A stretch of 64,000 nt of DNA, taken from contig CAJNDT010005875.1 in the NCBI GenBank assembly GCA_905221615.1, positions 434,001-498,000 on the forward strand. Direction: 5' to 3'. The notes beneath the pieces are model-generated. The model saw nothing but the letters and a program-made list of their open reading frames with translations. It did no database searches and was not told the DNA's origin. Of the stretch, positions 50,075 through 60,534 are shown one piece after another. This DNA comes from Symbiodinium sp. CCMP2592. Lineage: Eukaryota > Sar > Dinophyceae > Suessiales > Symbiodiniaceae. Numbering within the stretch: position 1 is the first letter of the stretch; each line of letters begins with the position of its first letter. The position numbers and the translations under genes were made by a program.

Positions 50075-50987
50075 GGGACACTGGGCTGTGAATCAGCATT
50101 GGCAGTTTTGCGAGGAACCGGGCGACGGCACACAGGTTGAAGAAACCGACAAGCCGCGAAGCTGCAACAAAAGCAATTTTGCAGAGGTCTGGTGGTTGAG
50201 TCCTTGAGGCTCTCAAAGAGGCTCTTGCTTTTGGCCAAGGCTTACATCCCCGGATTTCGAGCCGGGCACGGTTCCATCGCTGACGCAGATAATCCCCTGC
50301 TACCAAGAGGCCCCGCGCGAGGGCGAGGGAGGGAGGGAGTGAAGTGAATCGCAGTGCGTGCACCTCGGCATCCGCATTCTTGCGTGCAGATGGTGATCCC
50401 AACCTCCGACTTCTTGCGGAAGGGTTCATCCCCGGAGGCACTCTGGGTGCTCGCATGTAAGAAACACCCTGCTTGCGATGTCGTAGCAGTTCGACTCACC
50501 ATGCGCTCTGAATACGCGATCATCCGATAGCCGCCGGGCCGCCGGTTCTGTCCAACAGGATGCCAAGAACCAGAGCCCCAACGACGAGCCCGGGCCCTGG
50601 GGAACCGGGCCTTTGCACCAGTTCAGCTTGCGGCTTGCGTCCGCTAGATTCTTGTAGATTCGAACTGTGAAGCAACAGATTCTGCACAGTCTTCGGGACT
50701 TGGGTGTTTAGGCTTCAGAACAGCTAAGCAAGTCAAGGGGATGACCATGTCCACAGGGAGCCCGCTGACACAAGGTGCCACGTTTCACACACCTCGCCTC
50801 TCAGAAACAGGCACGGCATCGGCGATTTGACTGCACCGCCGCTGGGCGATGGGGCGGCAGCCTTGGTGTTTCCACGAATCCGCCCTCTTTGCGTTGAGAG
50901 AACGTTTGGCATCGAATGGGACAGAGTCGTTCGCAGTGCATTGCAGGAACTTTGCTTGTCTGACGGCCTTGGACTCGCATGCCACAG
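50075..50987. other. No confident gene
   Basis: 50850-50985 (+) may hold an upstream exon of the next gene: the frame SALFALRERLASNGTESFAV ends near the AG before 50988. The minus-strand frames at 50064-50523 are Arg/Ala/Pro-rich and not convincing. Confidence 0.25.
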
Positions 50988-52591
50988 GTCAACACGAACC
51001 TGGCCTTCATCATCTCCCAATTTCCAGATGAGTGGCTCTTCTTTGCAAAAAGGTGGGCAGGGCTGGGGCTTGATTTCTTGCAGCCAGGGCTGAGAGTGTG
51101 TCAGTTCGAGTGGCGTGTGGCGATCGTAGACGCATTTCTCGGGAAAGGTCATGACATGCTTTTCTGGTGTATCTGAGATCATACAAGTTCAGGCGTGTTT
51201 CAGAGTTTCTGTTGCTGAGAGCTCGTTGCTCTGCTGCGGAGAGAATTCCCTGCGTGTTGGTTCGTATTTGCTGTTTGTTGGTTCGCATCGTCTTGGGTAC
51301 AATCTTGTGCAGTCTGCCAGGCAACCCCGCTTTCTGTAGTGTCGAAACGCTTCGTGATGGCAGGGTCTACAAGGACGAGCGGGGCAGTGCAGCGGTCTCA
51401 ATCGCGAGCCTCTGGCAGTGCAAGCAGGCATGTTGCTCCAGGTTTACACACAGCCTTCATGCTTGAACTGCTAAGTTCCTCGAGCTATACAAGCTCTTCA
51501 TAGAGGACACGGCTTTTGCTAACAGTGCTGTTGCCTTGCTCAATGTGGTTTTGTGGAGTGACAGACTCGTTTACGCTGATTATCCATTTCACGATATTTC
51601 ACGGCTGCCGGTTCAGCAGCGATCTCTGGCAACCCCAAAGCCCAAACCCAAGAAACCCCTGCCCCACTCGAAGGACAAGCTGCCAGCCCTGGCACCCCCG
51701 GGGCAGCTGGGCCTGGATTTGGAGCTCGAGGCGCCTCCAGGGAAGCGGCGAGAGGAGAGCCTTTGTGTTCAGGGCTTAGGGCTCAGGGTGTAGGGTTTCG
51801 GGTTTAGGGTATAGGACCCTAAACCCTAGAACCGTCGTGCACAAAAGAGCTCCAGATCCGTCTCTGGGCTGCGATGCGCACCCACTCCGTGGCGAAGACG
51901 GTGATCGGTGCGCTGCAGTACCAGCTGCGACCTCATCCTTTCTGGAAATGGAAGCCTGTCAGATCTCTCTGGAGTGGTTCTCATGTGCCGAGGCATGCGT
52001 TGTCCTCATTGCCCAAGATCGAAACTCAGTCACAGGCTCCCACTTTTTTTGCAGCCGCGTGCAGCCGAACCCGCAGATTCTGTCAGAGGTTGCTACTGTA
52101 GTGCAGTTTGAGTGTATCTCGGTCCAGACAGAGTGCAAGCTACCAGTGCTGTGGGATCCACAGCGGCAGTTCTGCAGCGAAGCCGGAGCCAAAGCCTCAC
52201 GATCAATGGCTGTCCGAGGATAAGGAAGTACTACGAAAACACCGGCAAACGGATCCCAGAGGTCTGGGAGGGCTTGGCAGCTTGCTGCTACCATCCCACT
52301 TGTTTATCTTGTTTAGGATTTGGACACACGGCGTGTGCAGGATCATGCCGAGCTGATACTCGCGGATCAGACCTTCGGTTGGAAGCCAAGAATTTACCAT
52401 ATGCCGCTCTGCTCTTCAGCCCTGTAGCTCCAGTGTTTTCCGGCAAGATTCCGAACCGGTCAGACCTTGGGATAGTCGGGCTGAGATTTTCTGCGTCGGT
52501 GTGTCGTGAGTGCAACGTCTCCGAAGGATTCGTCGTAGTGTCGTGTCAGCGCAAGTTTCACGACGAGTTCACGATCAGGTTTCGGCGATGA
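50988..52591 (+). CDS. Five-exon gene of unknown function, 5' end missing
   Basis: Exons 50988-51052, 51340-51427, 51476 to about 51788, 51850-51957 and 52172 onwards are splice-consistent. Phases at the first two junctions agree exactly (2 and 0). The second intron is only 48 bp and starts with GC. The product reads VNTNLAFIISQFPDEWLFFA, TLRDGRVYKDERGSAAVSIA, FLELYKLFIEDTAFANSAVA, then a Pro/Lys-rich linker (PKPKPKKPLPHSKDK). It continues LQIRLWAAMRTHSVAKTVIG, ALQYQLRPHPFWKWKP and RIRKYYENTGKRIPEVWEG. The last frame stays open to 52591, but the true end is uncertain. Telomere-like repeats lie in the intron near 51790-51830. No domain recognised. Confidence 0.55.
51785..51830. repeat. Telomere-like TTTAGGG repeats forming a palindrome
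   Basis: Degenerate TTTAGGG-type units end in GGGTTTAGGGT (51800-51810). This is followed after 5 nt by its exact reverse complement ACCCTAAACCC (51816-51826). Confidence 0.75.
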
Positions 52592-52796
52592 CAATCGAAG
52601 TTAGTGATAATGATGGAATAGCAACAGCGATGTAGTAGAAAACGCTCACACTAGGGATAAGGTGATTGATGATGGCATTGCAAACGAAGATACAGTAGAT
52701 TCGATGATTGTCGAAACTGGTCGTAAGGAAGGTGGTGCTAGATTATCGTAAGGACAGTTCTCTAAACCGCCTCAAAACTGACGACTCCTAAGCAGT
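52592..52796. other. Short spacer, degenerate GATGAT/GTAG words
   Basis: No gene seen; precedes the tandem duplication. Confidence 0.3.
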
Positions 52797-53974
52797 CGGT
52801 CTTGCCCTCCAGAGCCCTCAAAAGAATTTTTTCCCGCAGAACGCAAAACGGGAAAAGGGTATGCATCACGAAGTCGTGTTCTTTCCTCCAACCAGTCTGT
52901 AAAAAATGCATAGTCAATGCATCCACCTTGTTCGTGAGCGTTTGGCGCAAAGTGCCTGGAATTTCATGTGAGGGCTTGCAACTGTGGCTTCAGGCGCAAC
53001 GAAGCGGGAGAGGTTCTGCTTTCCGGGCTTCGAGCTCACGCGTTGGTTGGGGTGGTGACAGACTTAGGACTCCTCCGTTGCAAGGATGCCCATGGCCTCA
53101 ATGTGGACGAAACTCGCCGGTGCGTCGCAGTGGCTCTGCGAGCCGCAGCGGCAGTCGAAAGCAACGAACTGATGGAGAGAAACTAGAGCGTGCTGGAAGA
53201 GCAAGTTAATCAGCTCCAGAGTGCTTTGGAGGAGACACGGTACATGTTGAATCATTCGCAAAGAGTGTGTCAAGAGCTACAGCTCCAACTCAAGGAGGAG
53301 AAGAAAAGGACGGAAAGGCAGCAGCACACTATGAAAGAGCAGCTCGAATCTCAAGAAGCTGAGCTGCAGCAGCTGAGCACGGAGCTGGAGAAGGCCCATG
53401 CGGCGTTGCAGCAACAGAAGGAGGAGTTGCATCGCCGGGTACAAGCGAACGACGAGAAGTCGAGAAGTTTGAACCTGGAAGAATGCACCGCGCGAAATTG
53501 CGAGAGAGAGCTGTTGTCAGCTCTGCTGGAGTGTGCCGCAATGCAGGTTACTGCCCGGCAGGAGGCGAGCCCCCTTGAGAAACTCCGCACGGAGCTGGAG
53601 GTGGCTCGGTTCATGGTCGGCGAGGAACAAGAAACTTCAGACGAGTTTCGCCGGCAGTCGCAGCAGCTGGAGCAGTTCGTAGAACTTCAGCAAGCATCGT
53701 TTCTCCGAGAACATCAGCGTCACTCGGCCTTTGAGGCCGACGTTGAAAAGTTTCCGCAGCAGCTGTGGCAAAGACATCCCGGCATTGCACGAGATCTTGC
53801 AATGATATGCACAGATCTACCAACTCCGTATGGAGCTGGAGGTGGCTGAGTGTGTCAAGACAAGTTCTTCTCGCACTGTATTTTGGCACTGCATGCGGCT
53901 TTGTACCTGCAGGCCCACCTTCACGTCGAAAGCCTCCCCAAAAAAGCATTGCTGGATTGTGCTGCGAGGCAGTA
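52797..53974 (+). pseudogene. Coiled-coil gene copy 1 of a tandem duplication
   Basis: The upstream part in frame 52968-53184 encodes EVLLSGLRAHALVGVVTDLG followed by AVALRAAAAVESNEL, then meets TAG at 53185-53187. In the same frame, 53190-53849 encodes a long coiled-coil: LQSALEETRYMLNHSQRVCQ, QLSTELEKAHAALQQQKEEL, LEKLRTELEVARFMVGEEQE and LQQASFLREHQRHSAFEADV. Beyond about 53780 helical sequence resumes in another frame (QIYQLRMELEVAE) after an in-frame stop. The nonsense codon and frame break suggest a pseudogene, although introns could account for part of it. It is about 1.18 kb long and very similar to copy 2. It lacks a 43-bp stretch present there at 54355-54397. Confidence 0.6.
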
Positions 53975-53980
53975 AGAAGT

Positions 53981-55208
53981 CGGTCTTGCCCTGCAGAGCC
54001 CTCAAAAGAAATCTTTCCCGCAGAGTGCAAAACGGGAAAAGGGTATGCATCACGAAGTCGTGTTCTTTCCTCCAACCAGTCTGTAAAAAATGCATAGTCA
54101 ATGCATCCACCTTGTTCGTGAGCGTTTGGCGCAAAGTGCCTGGAATTTCATTTGAGGGCTTGCAACTGTGGCTTCAGAAGCAAAGAAGCGGGAGAGGTTC
54201 TGCTTTCCGGGCTTCGAGCTCACGTGTTGGTTGGGGTGGTGACAGACTTAGGACTCCTCCGTTGCAAGGATGCCCATGGCATCAATGTGGACGAAACTCG
54301 CCGGTGTGTCGCAGTGACTCTGCGAGCCGCAGCGGCAGTCGAAAGCAACGAACTGCAAAGAAGTTTTGGCCCTCGAACAGGTTCCAGACCGGTTGCAAAT
54401 GGAGAGAAACTAGAGCGTGCTGGAAGAGCAAGTTAATCAGCTCCAGAGTGCTTTGGAGGAGACACGGTACATGTTGAATCACTCGCAAAGAGTGTGTCAA
54501 GAGCTACAGTCCAACTCAAGGAGGAGAAGAGAAGGACGGAAAGGCAGCAGCACACTATGAAAGAGCAGCTCGAATCTCAAGAAGCTGAGCTGCAGCAGCT
54601 GAGCACGGAGCTGGAGAAGGCCCATGCGGCGCTGCAGCAACAGAAGGAGGAGTTGCATCGCCGGGTACAAGAGAACGACGAGAAGTCGAGAAGTTTGAAC
54701 CTGGAAGAATGCACCGCGCGAAATTGCGAGAGAGAGCTGTTGTCAGCTCTGCTGGAGTGTGCCGCAATGCAGCTTACTGCCCGGCAGGAGCCGAGCCCCC
54801 TTGAGAAACTCCGCGCGGAGCTGGAGGTGGCTCGGTTCATGGTCGGCGAGGAACAGGAAACTTCAGACGAGCTTCGCCGGCAGTCGCAGCAGCTGGAGCA
54901 GTTCGTAGAACTTCAGCAAGCATCGTTGCTCCGAGAACATCAGCGTCACTCGGCCTTTGAGGCCGACGTTGAAAAGTTTCTCCAGCAGCTGTGGCAAAGA
55001 CATCCCGGCATTGCACGAGATCTTGCAGTGATATGCACAGATCTACCGACTCCGTATGGAGCTGGAGGTGGCTGAGTGTGTCAAGACAAGTTCTTTTCGC
55101 ACTGTATTCTGGCACTGCATGCGGCTTTGTACCTGCAGGCCCACCTTCACGTCGAATTTGTTGAAAGCCTCCCCAAGGGAGCCTTGCTGGATTGTACTGC
55201 GATGCACT
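53981..55208 (+). pseudogene. Coiled-coil gene copy 2 of a tandem duplication
   Basis: The second unit is offset by 1184 bp at its start. It keeps 43 bp (about 54355-54397) that copy 1 lacks, after which the offset is 1227 bp. A single-base deletion near 54509 (CTACAGTCC against CTACAGCTCC in copy 1) breaks the coiled-coil frame, which is then open from 54494 to 55075. The 54.4-55.1 kb coiled-coil differs from copy 1 by only a few residues (for example SLLREHQ for SFLREHQ). The 43-bp stretch encodes PDRLQMERN, which aligns with the more distant copy at 15.3 kb (TNRLHLTGSRN). Copy 2 therefore probably keeps the older arrangement and copy 1 has a deletion. The start and end of the parent gene are unknown. 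Confidence 0.6.
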
Positions 55209-55671
55209 GTGCCTTCGGGAAGCCATTGTCGCCAGTTCACTTTGTGAAGTTTCCTCGCAGTAACTGTGGTGGTACCAACTTTCCTGAAAGATTCATCGGT
55301 TTGCTGAATGCTTCTGCTGAGGACAGCGTGTGCCAGACGGAAATCCGGAAAACGACGATGCGGTGAAGCAGCTGCTGCGGAGGCCATGGGCTCTCTCCCT
55401 CCTTCTTGCACTTTCCTTGTGTGATTCTCTCTCCCGTGAGCCAGAGTAACTGCTCATTCTGTGTCAGCGAAATTGCTATGCACCTGCATGTGTCATGGGA
55501 GTAGTGGCTAGTTGCAGCATTGAGACGCGACGGGGTTTTGTAGTTTGTCGCCATTGTAGCCTGAGTCATGTCTGCCAATCTTTACGAAGCAACAGACTGT
55601 TGCAATGCGCGATCTGATCAGCACGGTGGCGCTGAAGCAATTCTCTCCTAGATTCTTGACGCCCAGCTCTA
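55209..55671. other. No confident gene
   Basis: A possible start exon (MRDLISTVALKQFSPRFL, from 55599 on +) lies just before the exon at 55673, but in a different frame without room for an intron. Confidence 0.25.
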
Positions 55672-55672
55672 G

Positions 55673-55797
55673 TCGGATGTGGGCGCGGTTTTGCCCTCCC
55701 CTGAAAGCCATCCATGGAGGTACGCAGACGATCCTGTCTACCTCGTCTTCGATGTGAACGAGAAGACTGGTGCCGAAGTTCGGAACCTCGTCTGGAG
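55673..55797 (+). CDS. Single exon of unknown gene
   Basis: Behind the acceptor CTCTAG, the exon reads SDVGAVLPSPESHPWRYADD, then PVYLVFDVNEKTGAEVRNLV followed by WR, and ends at a GTCAGT donor. The composition is clearly protein-like. Partner exons were not found. The opposite strand gives an Arg/Ser-rich frame that is probably its shadow. Confidence 0.4.
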
Positions 55798-56019
55798 GTC
55801 AGTGAAGGCGGGGTGGGGGGTAGGTGGTTAATCGATCTTCCTCGTCGCTCCGAGAATTGGTTGTAACACGACAGTTCTTTTCGCTTGATCACTTCAGTTG
55901 TGAGTCGAAGCAAAGGCAGTAAAAGCTCCATCGTGCAGCCTTGCAGTCTGGCATGCAGGTGTGCAGAGCAAGATTAGGAAGGAAAAAGGTGGCATGTATT
56001 CTCGGTAGGCAGGTGTTCA

Positions 56020-56026
56020 TATTTAT

Positions 56027-56075
<49 letters not shown>

Positions 56076-56132
56076 TATATATATATACATACATATACAT
56101 ATACATATACATATACCTATATATACATATAC

Positions 56133-56169
<37 letters not shown>

Positions 56170-56250
56170 CATATACATATACATATACATACATACATAT
56201 ACATATACATATTACATATACATACTATACAATACATATACATATACATA

Positions 56251-56347
<97 letters not shown>

Positions 56348-56425
56348 TATATATACATATGTATATACATATATATATATATATATAAAGCATATATACA
56401 TACATGCATACATACATACATGCTA
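56020..56425. repeat. (TATACA)n microsatellite
   Basis: About 400 bp of ATACAT units with TA runs at both ends. Tyr/Met/Ile-rich frames across it are artefacts. Confidence 0.95.
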
Positions 56426-57689
56426 CTCCCTTCACACGTTGCGATTGAAATCGTGGGAATTCGTCGTCGTATGGTGAGCTTGTTGTGAGATGTGTGCGTG
56501 TCATTACAGGCCGACAAGCCTATCTGATCGCAACTTGTATTCTTCGGAACGTCTACGCTGCTGATATGGTTTTCCATGACTAGTTCATCGTATCAGGTGT
56601 AGTGCAGTTTCACTATTGCATGTGCCAGTGATACTTTTCACCAATACCATTGTCCCTATACTGTGGTTATAAGCTTACATTCAGTGTTCCGGCAACTTCA
56701 GCCTATTTTTTCCGTACTATGTCTTGATTGAGATCCTGGGTACGTTGCTCCTGTGATTCACTCAGAGCAAAATGTTTTTTGTTCAACAGCTGTTAAGCAC
56801 ATTCTTCAGTTGTTCATTGACATTCTGATAAAATACACCTACCAGCCGCCAGCCGTTATTGCTTGAATATTCCCACCTGTGCTTGCACTACTTGCCGGTG
56901 AAGGCTGCATCGGCTAACATGTATGATTTTGTTCAACAACCTGCTGAAAGAGGATAGCTCTTGGTCAGAACCAAATTCGACAGCTTCTGGCTGCTTCATG
57001 GACAATGTATTATGCTCGGTTACATGGATTTCGACAAGTTGTTGTTCGATTTTGTTGTTTCTTGTCTTCGCGTTTTCATGCCAGTTGGGTTTTACACGTT
57101 CATGTTGAGTATAGTTCATCTGAAGTCTGTGCATCATTTAGGTCATGTCCGGTTTGTCCAATTAGGAGCTGTCGCTCGCACAAGACCGACTTTCAATTTT
57201 CACTGAGAACATGATGACCATTGAACACTCATGGATGTCAGCACTTTGTTGCGAATTGCTGATACTGTGCTGAGTAGGACTCTCTGCTGTAAGGAGGAAG
57301 CGTTGCTACTATCTTGGAGGTGACAATGAATCGTGTTTGCAGTTTGCTGGATTGGAGTCTTTGTCACCGCCTTGGTGGCAACCGGGCATAGTGTTTGAAT
57401 TGAATGCATTCCGCTCCTTTTCAAAGCGTACTATTCAATTCCATACGCCCGGATCCACAATTGAAGGTGCAGGGTCTTCCTTAGAATCTTCAATCGTGGA
57501 TCCGACGCGTATTCAGCTGAATGTATGTTGAATCCGTTTGTATACGCTGTATCCGGTTTTGCAGCGAGAGTCTTGTGCTTAAGCATAAGGAAGACTGTAA
57601 CGACCTACGGGGATCCTCCCGATCCCAATAACCCACGGCTTCCTATAGCTGAGAAATAAAAGCAAGGCCTGGGTGCATGTGGGGGCGCC
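56426..57689. other. AT-richer region with possible exons
   Basis: Two plus-strand frames near 56960-57110 overlap and are both hydrophobic (for example YMDFDKLLFDFVVSCLRVFM). A third, near 57345-57395 (VCWIGVFVTALVATG), could be a membrane-helix exon. None could be joined into a model. Confidence 0.25.
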
Positions 57690-57714
57690 ATCTATAAATA
57701 AATAAATAAACAAA

Positions 57715-57757
<43 letters not shown>

Positions 57758-57760
57758 CTG
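57690..57760. repeat. (AATA)n/(TA)n microsatellite
   Basis: AAATAAATAAAC, then A-run, then (TA)n. Confidence 0.9.
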
Positions 57761-57809
57761 TGTGTGTTGATCAGCAGCTCAACTCATATTTGTGCGTATC
57801 TCGACGCAG

Positions 57810-58258
57810 GATTCTGGACAGTACACTGGAGGCTGGGCGGGCTAGGGACCCCACCTCCTTTGGTCTCGGAAAGAAACTTGATGATGAGATTGATCGACAT
57901 GCAGCAATGTAGCATTCGGGGCAAGCCAAACAGTTCGGACTGCCCACGGAGTGCATTGGTGTTCTGTACGCTGCATGACCAGAGGAAACATGTCGGGAAT
58001 CATTGTTCCAAGACCCAGGTGACGAAGCGCCCTTGAGGGAAGGCTCCCCTGGCATAGGCACCGGCTGAGCCCTAGCAGGGCATTCGTGCAATAGTGTAGA
58101 GCAAGCTGGATGCTGCATCGTCGAAGACCAGAGTCAGTCAAGCAATTCGATCATGGCCGGCAATCGATGAACGTACAAATGATTGAGTACGGCGAGAAGA
58201 AGCACCCGATGCCAGGAGAGGAGAACATCCCCTACAAGTATGCCAGCGTGAAATGCAG
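57810..58258 (+). CDS. Two exons of unknown gene
   Basis: Exon 57810-57908 reads ILDSTLEAGRARDPTSFGLG followed by KKLDDEIDRHAA and ends at a GT donor. Exon 58127-58258 follows an AG acceptor and reads PESVKQFDHGRQSMNVQMIE, then YGEKKHPMPGEENIPYKYAS and VKC, ending at a GC donor. The junction is in phase (2+1), creating an Ile codon. The product is soluble and hydrophilic. Further exons on both sides are needed. No family recognised. Confidence 0.5.
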
Positions 58259-58619
58259 GCAAGTTCTGCCAAGACTCTGCATCAGAATAAATATCATCAA
58301 CAGGAACACCAGAAGCAGCATATGCGACTTATGCTGCAACGGTAAGGCATTCAAAAGTAGCTGTAGCAATTCTTGAGAGAAAGGTTGGAATTACAACAAC
58401 TTGGAACATCAAACGCTGGACTAGTGCTATCAAGTAGTCGTCGTCGTCCTCGCCATCGTCGTTGCCTGTGAGTACTGTCCAGGCAGTGATCGTGTTCTCA
58501 GTCGTCGTAGTGGTAGTGGCGGTAGTCGTGGGGGTTGGTGGCGATAGTGGTAGGTTTAGTGGCAGTGAGAGTGGTAGTGGTGGTAATAGTGCAGATGTAG
58601 CAGAAGTAGTAGTCGTCGT
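58259..58619. other. Transition into trinucleotide-rich DNA, no gene seen
   Basis: GTCGTC and GTAGTG words increase toward the microsatellite. Poly-Val frames here are artefacts. Confidence 0.4.
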
Positions 58620-58853
58620 CGTTGCAGTTGTGGTTGTAGTGGTGGTGGTAGCAGTAGCAGTAGCAGTAGCAGTAGCAGTAGCAGTAGCAGTAGCAATAGC
58701 AGTAGCAGTAGCAGTAGCAGTAGCAGTAGCAGTAGCAGTAGCAGTAGCAGTATTAGTAGCAGTAGCAGTAGCAGTAGCAGTAGCAGTAGCAGTAGCAGTA
58801 GCAGTAGCAGTAGCAGTAGCAGTAGCAGTAGCAGTAGCAGTAGCAGTAGTAGC

Positions 58854-58932
<79 letters not shown>

Positions 58933-58935
58933 AGT
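58620..58935. repeat. (GCAGTA)n then (AGT)n microsatellite
   Basis: About 235 bp of AGCAGT units followed by about 75 bp of AGT. Confidence 0.95.
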
Positions 58936-59715
58936 AGTGACCACTACCACTACCACGACCATTACTAGTACTAGTACTATCACCACTACCAGTAGACAGT
59001 AGGCAGTAAGAAGTATGGACTAGGCAGTAGGCAGTAGGCAGCAGGCAGCAGGAGGAGGAGGAGGAGAAGGAGGAGGATGATGACTTAAGTAGCGAGAGAA
59101 GTAAAAATAGGCATGCGAACGGGGCATCCGAAGGAGGACTGCATGTCGCGCGGCACAGTGCAGGTGGGACAAGGAAATGGGTCTCACAGTCGTGGAAGCC
59201 TCTCGTTTGCATTTAGGTTGAGAATACCAGTCTGCAACACAAGGACGACACAGGGAACGACATGCCAGCCGTTCTTGCACCTCTGAGACGGAAGTTGGCT
59301 GTAATGGTCGAATGCATAGCTCAGGTGCTGCCACGGATGTTTCCCCTGCGAATAGGCCCGGTGTCTGAGAGACAATGGAAGAGAATTAGTCTTAGGATGG
59401 AAGTGGCTGACTGAAGCAGTGACGTTGCAGACATACACGAAGTCTTGGGACAAACGTTTTCTGCAGCTGTTGCGAAACAACATTCCCGGTAGCTGCACAG
59501 CTGGCACAGGCGAAGGGAACTACAAGACGCAGGGCAAGGCCGGCATTGTGTCGAGACTTTCTCAAAAGCAGATTGCAGGGTTTTGGAAATGGGACACGGC
59601 GCCTCAAATCTCTCCGAGTTTGGGTTCCCAAAGCCTACCAAGACCCTCGGAGTGGTGTGCAAGCAGGTCAAGCAGGTTCAAGCAGCGCTGTAGCTCATGC
59701 CTGCATGTTGCGGCC
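58936..59715. other. Upstream of membrane-protein gene, no separate gene
   Basis: AGGCAGT and AGGAGG words near 58990-59075. From 59419 the frame of the next gene is open without stop, but its composition before 59716 is not like the rest of the protein. Confidence 0.4.
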
Positions 59716-60534
59716 ATGTGCTGGACCTTCGAAGTCACCTTGGCAGCAGCTTCGCTAGAAACTTTGTGTCTTCTTGTGCTTTGCTGTCGTGGCTTGCGGT
59801 ACGACCGGCCCAATGCATATTTGATTCTCCCACTGGTGCTGCAGGAATGGCTGCAGGTTGTGTTGTGGGCACACATAGGCTCCTCTTCTACGGAGTGTGA
59901 TGAGACGAACCAGACGGTCTCAATCGCGATCGCGTGTTTGGTGTGCGCGGTGCCTGCGTGGATGTGCACTCAGCCGCTGCTGTGCCCTGTGGATGTCACT
60001 CCGGAGCTTCGGCAATCGGCGCAGCAGTTTTTTTGCTTTGCTCTCCTGTGCGGGGTGAGTGGCGTGCTGGTGCAAGTCGTCGGGAGGGCATTTGGTTGGA
60101 TGACGTCGATCTGCACTTATGCCGGACCCTGGCACCACCAGGTTTGGCCGGTGATGAATATCCAGTACAACTTCCTTCCGGGCTTAGTGGGAAGCCTCCT
60201 GGGCCGAGCTCTGTCATCTGTGAACCTCATGCTCTACTTCGCCGCCAGTATAGGTGGCTTCATGTCCTACCGTCCTTCCTACGTGCTACCTGTCTTGGCC
60301 TGTGTCGGGTTGAACGCATCGATGCTGGTTTTGGTCCTGGGAAGGGAGTGGGGCTCCTTCTGGTGCTTCCAGGCCTCACTGCTGGGGCTCGTGGCCCTAC
60401 TGGAGCCCTGGCTCTTCCAGCGCCTTGGCGAGTACCGCTTCTTCGGCGATGCCAAAACCTCGCCCGACAAGCTCAAGCTCGAGGCTGAAGCCGTTGGTGC
60501 CCCGGAGTCAGAAGTTGACTCACTGGTGGCCTGA
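59716..60534 (+). CDS. Polytopic membrane protein (possible DUF5765-like)
   Basis: Starting at ATG 59716 the product has 272 residues and begins MCWTFEVTLAAASLETLCLL. About seven hydrophobic segments follow: LILPLVLQEWLQVVLWAHIG, IAIACLVCAVPAWMCTQPLL, FFCFALLCGVSGVLVQVV, MLYFAASIGGFMSY, VLPVLACVGLNASMLVLVLG and WCFQASLLGLVALLEPWLF. The C-terminal tail is acidic. The MCW start, the SLE in helix 1 and LQE before helix 2 recall an uncharacterised algal/protist/giant-virus membrane family that I remember as DUF5765; this link is tentative. The frame is open from 59419, but residues before M100 lack the same character, so 59716 is preferred. It is intronless. Function unknown. Confidence 0.7.
   Translation: MCWTFEVTLAAASLETLCLLVLCCRGLRYDRPNAYLILPLVLQEWLQVVLWAHIGSSSTECDETNQTVSIAIACLVCAVPAWMCTQPLLCPVDVTPELRQSAQQFFCFALLCGVSGVLVQVVGRAFGWMTSICTYAGPWHHQVWPVMNIQYNFLPGLVGSLLGRALSSVNLMLYFAASIGGFMSYRPSYVLPVLACVGLNASMLVLVLGREWGSFWCFQASLLGLVALLEPWLFQRLGEYRFFGDAKTSPDKLKLEAEAVGAPESEVDSLVA

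Noticed and set aside
50064..50523. Minus-strand Arg/Ala-rich frames
   Set aside because: Low protein-like quality, mixed frames and no splice or domain support.
58556..59212. Poly-Leu, poly-Tyr, poly-Val and Ala-Val frames
   Set aside because: Translations of AGT and AGCAGT repeats. The same explains frames at 7498-7686, 22003-22371 and 32788-33145.
59419..59715. Extended N-terminus (99 residues) of the polytopic membrane protein
   Set aside because: Composition differs from the rest and the MCW start at 59716 fits a membrane-protein N-terminus better. The upstream frame is open probably by chance.
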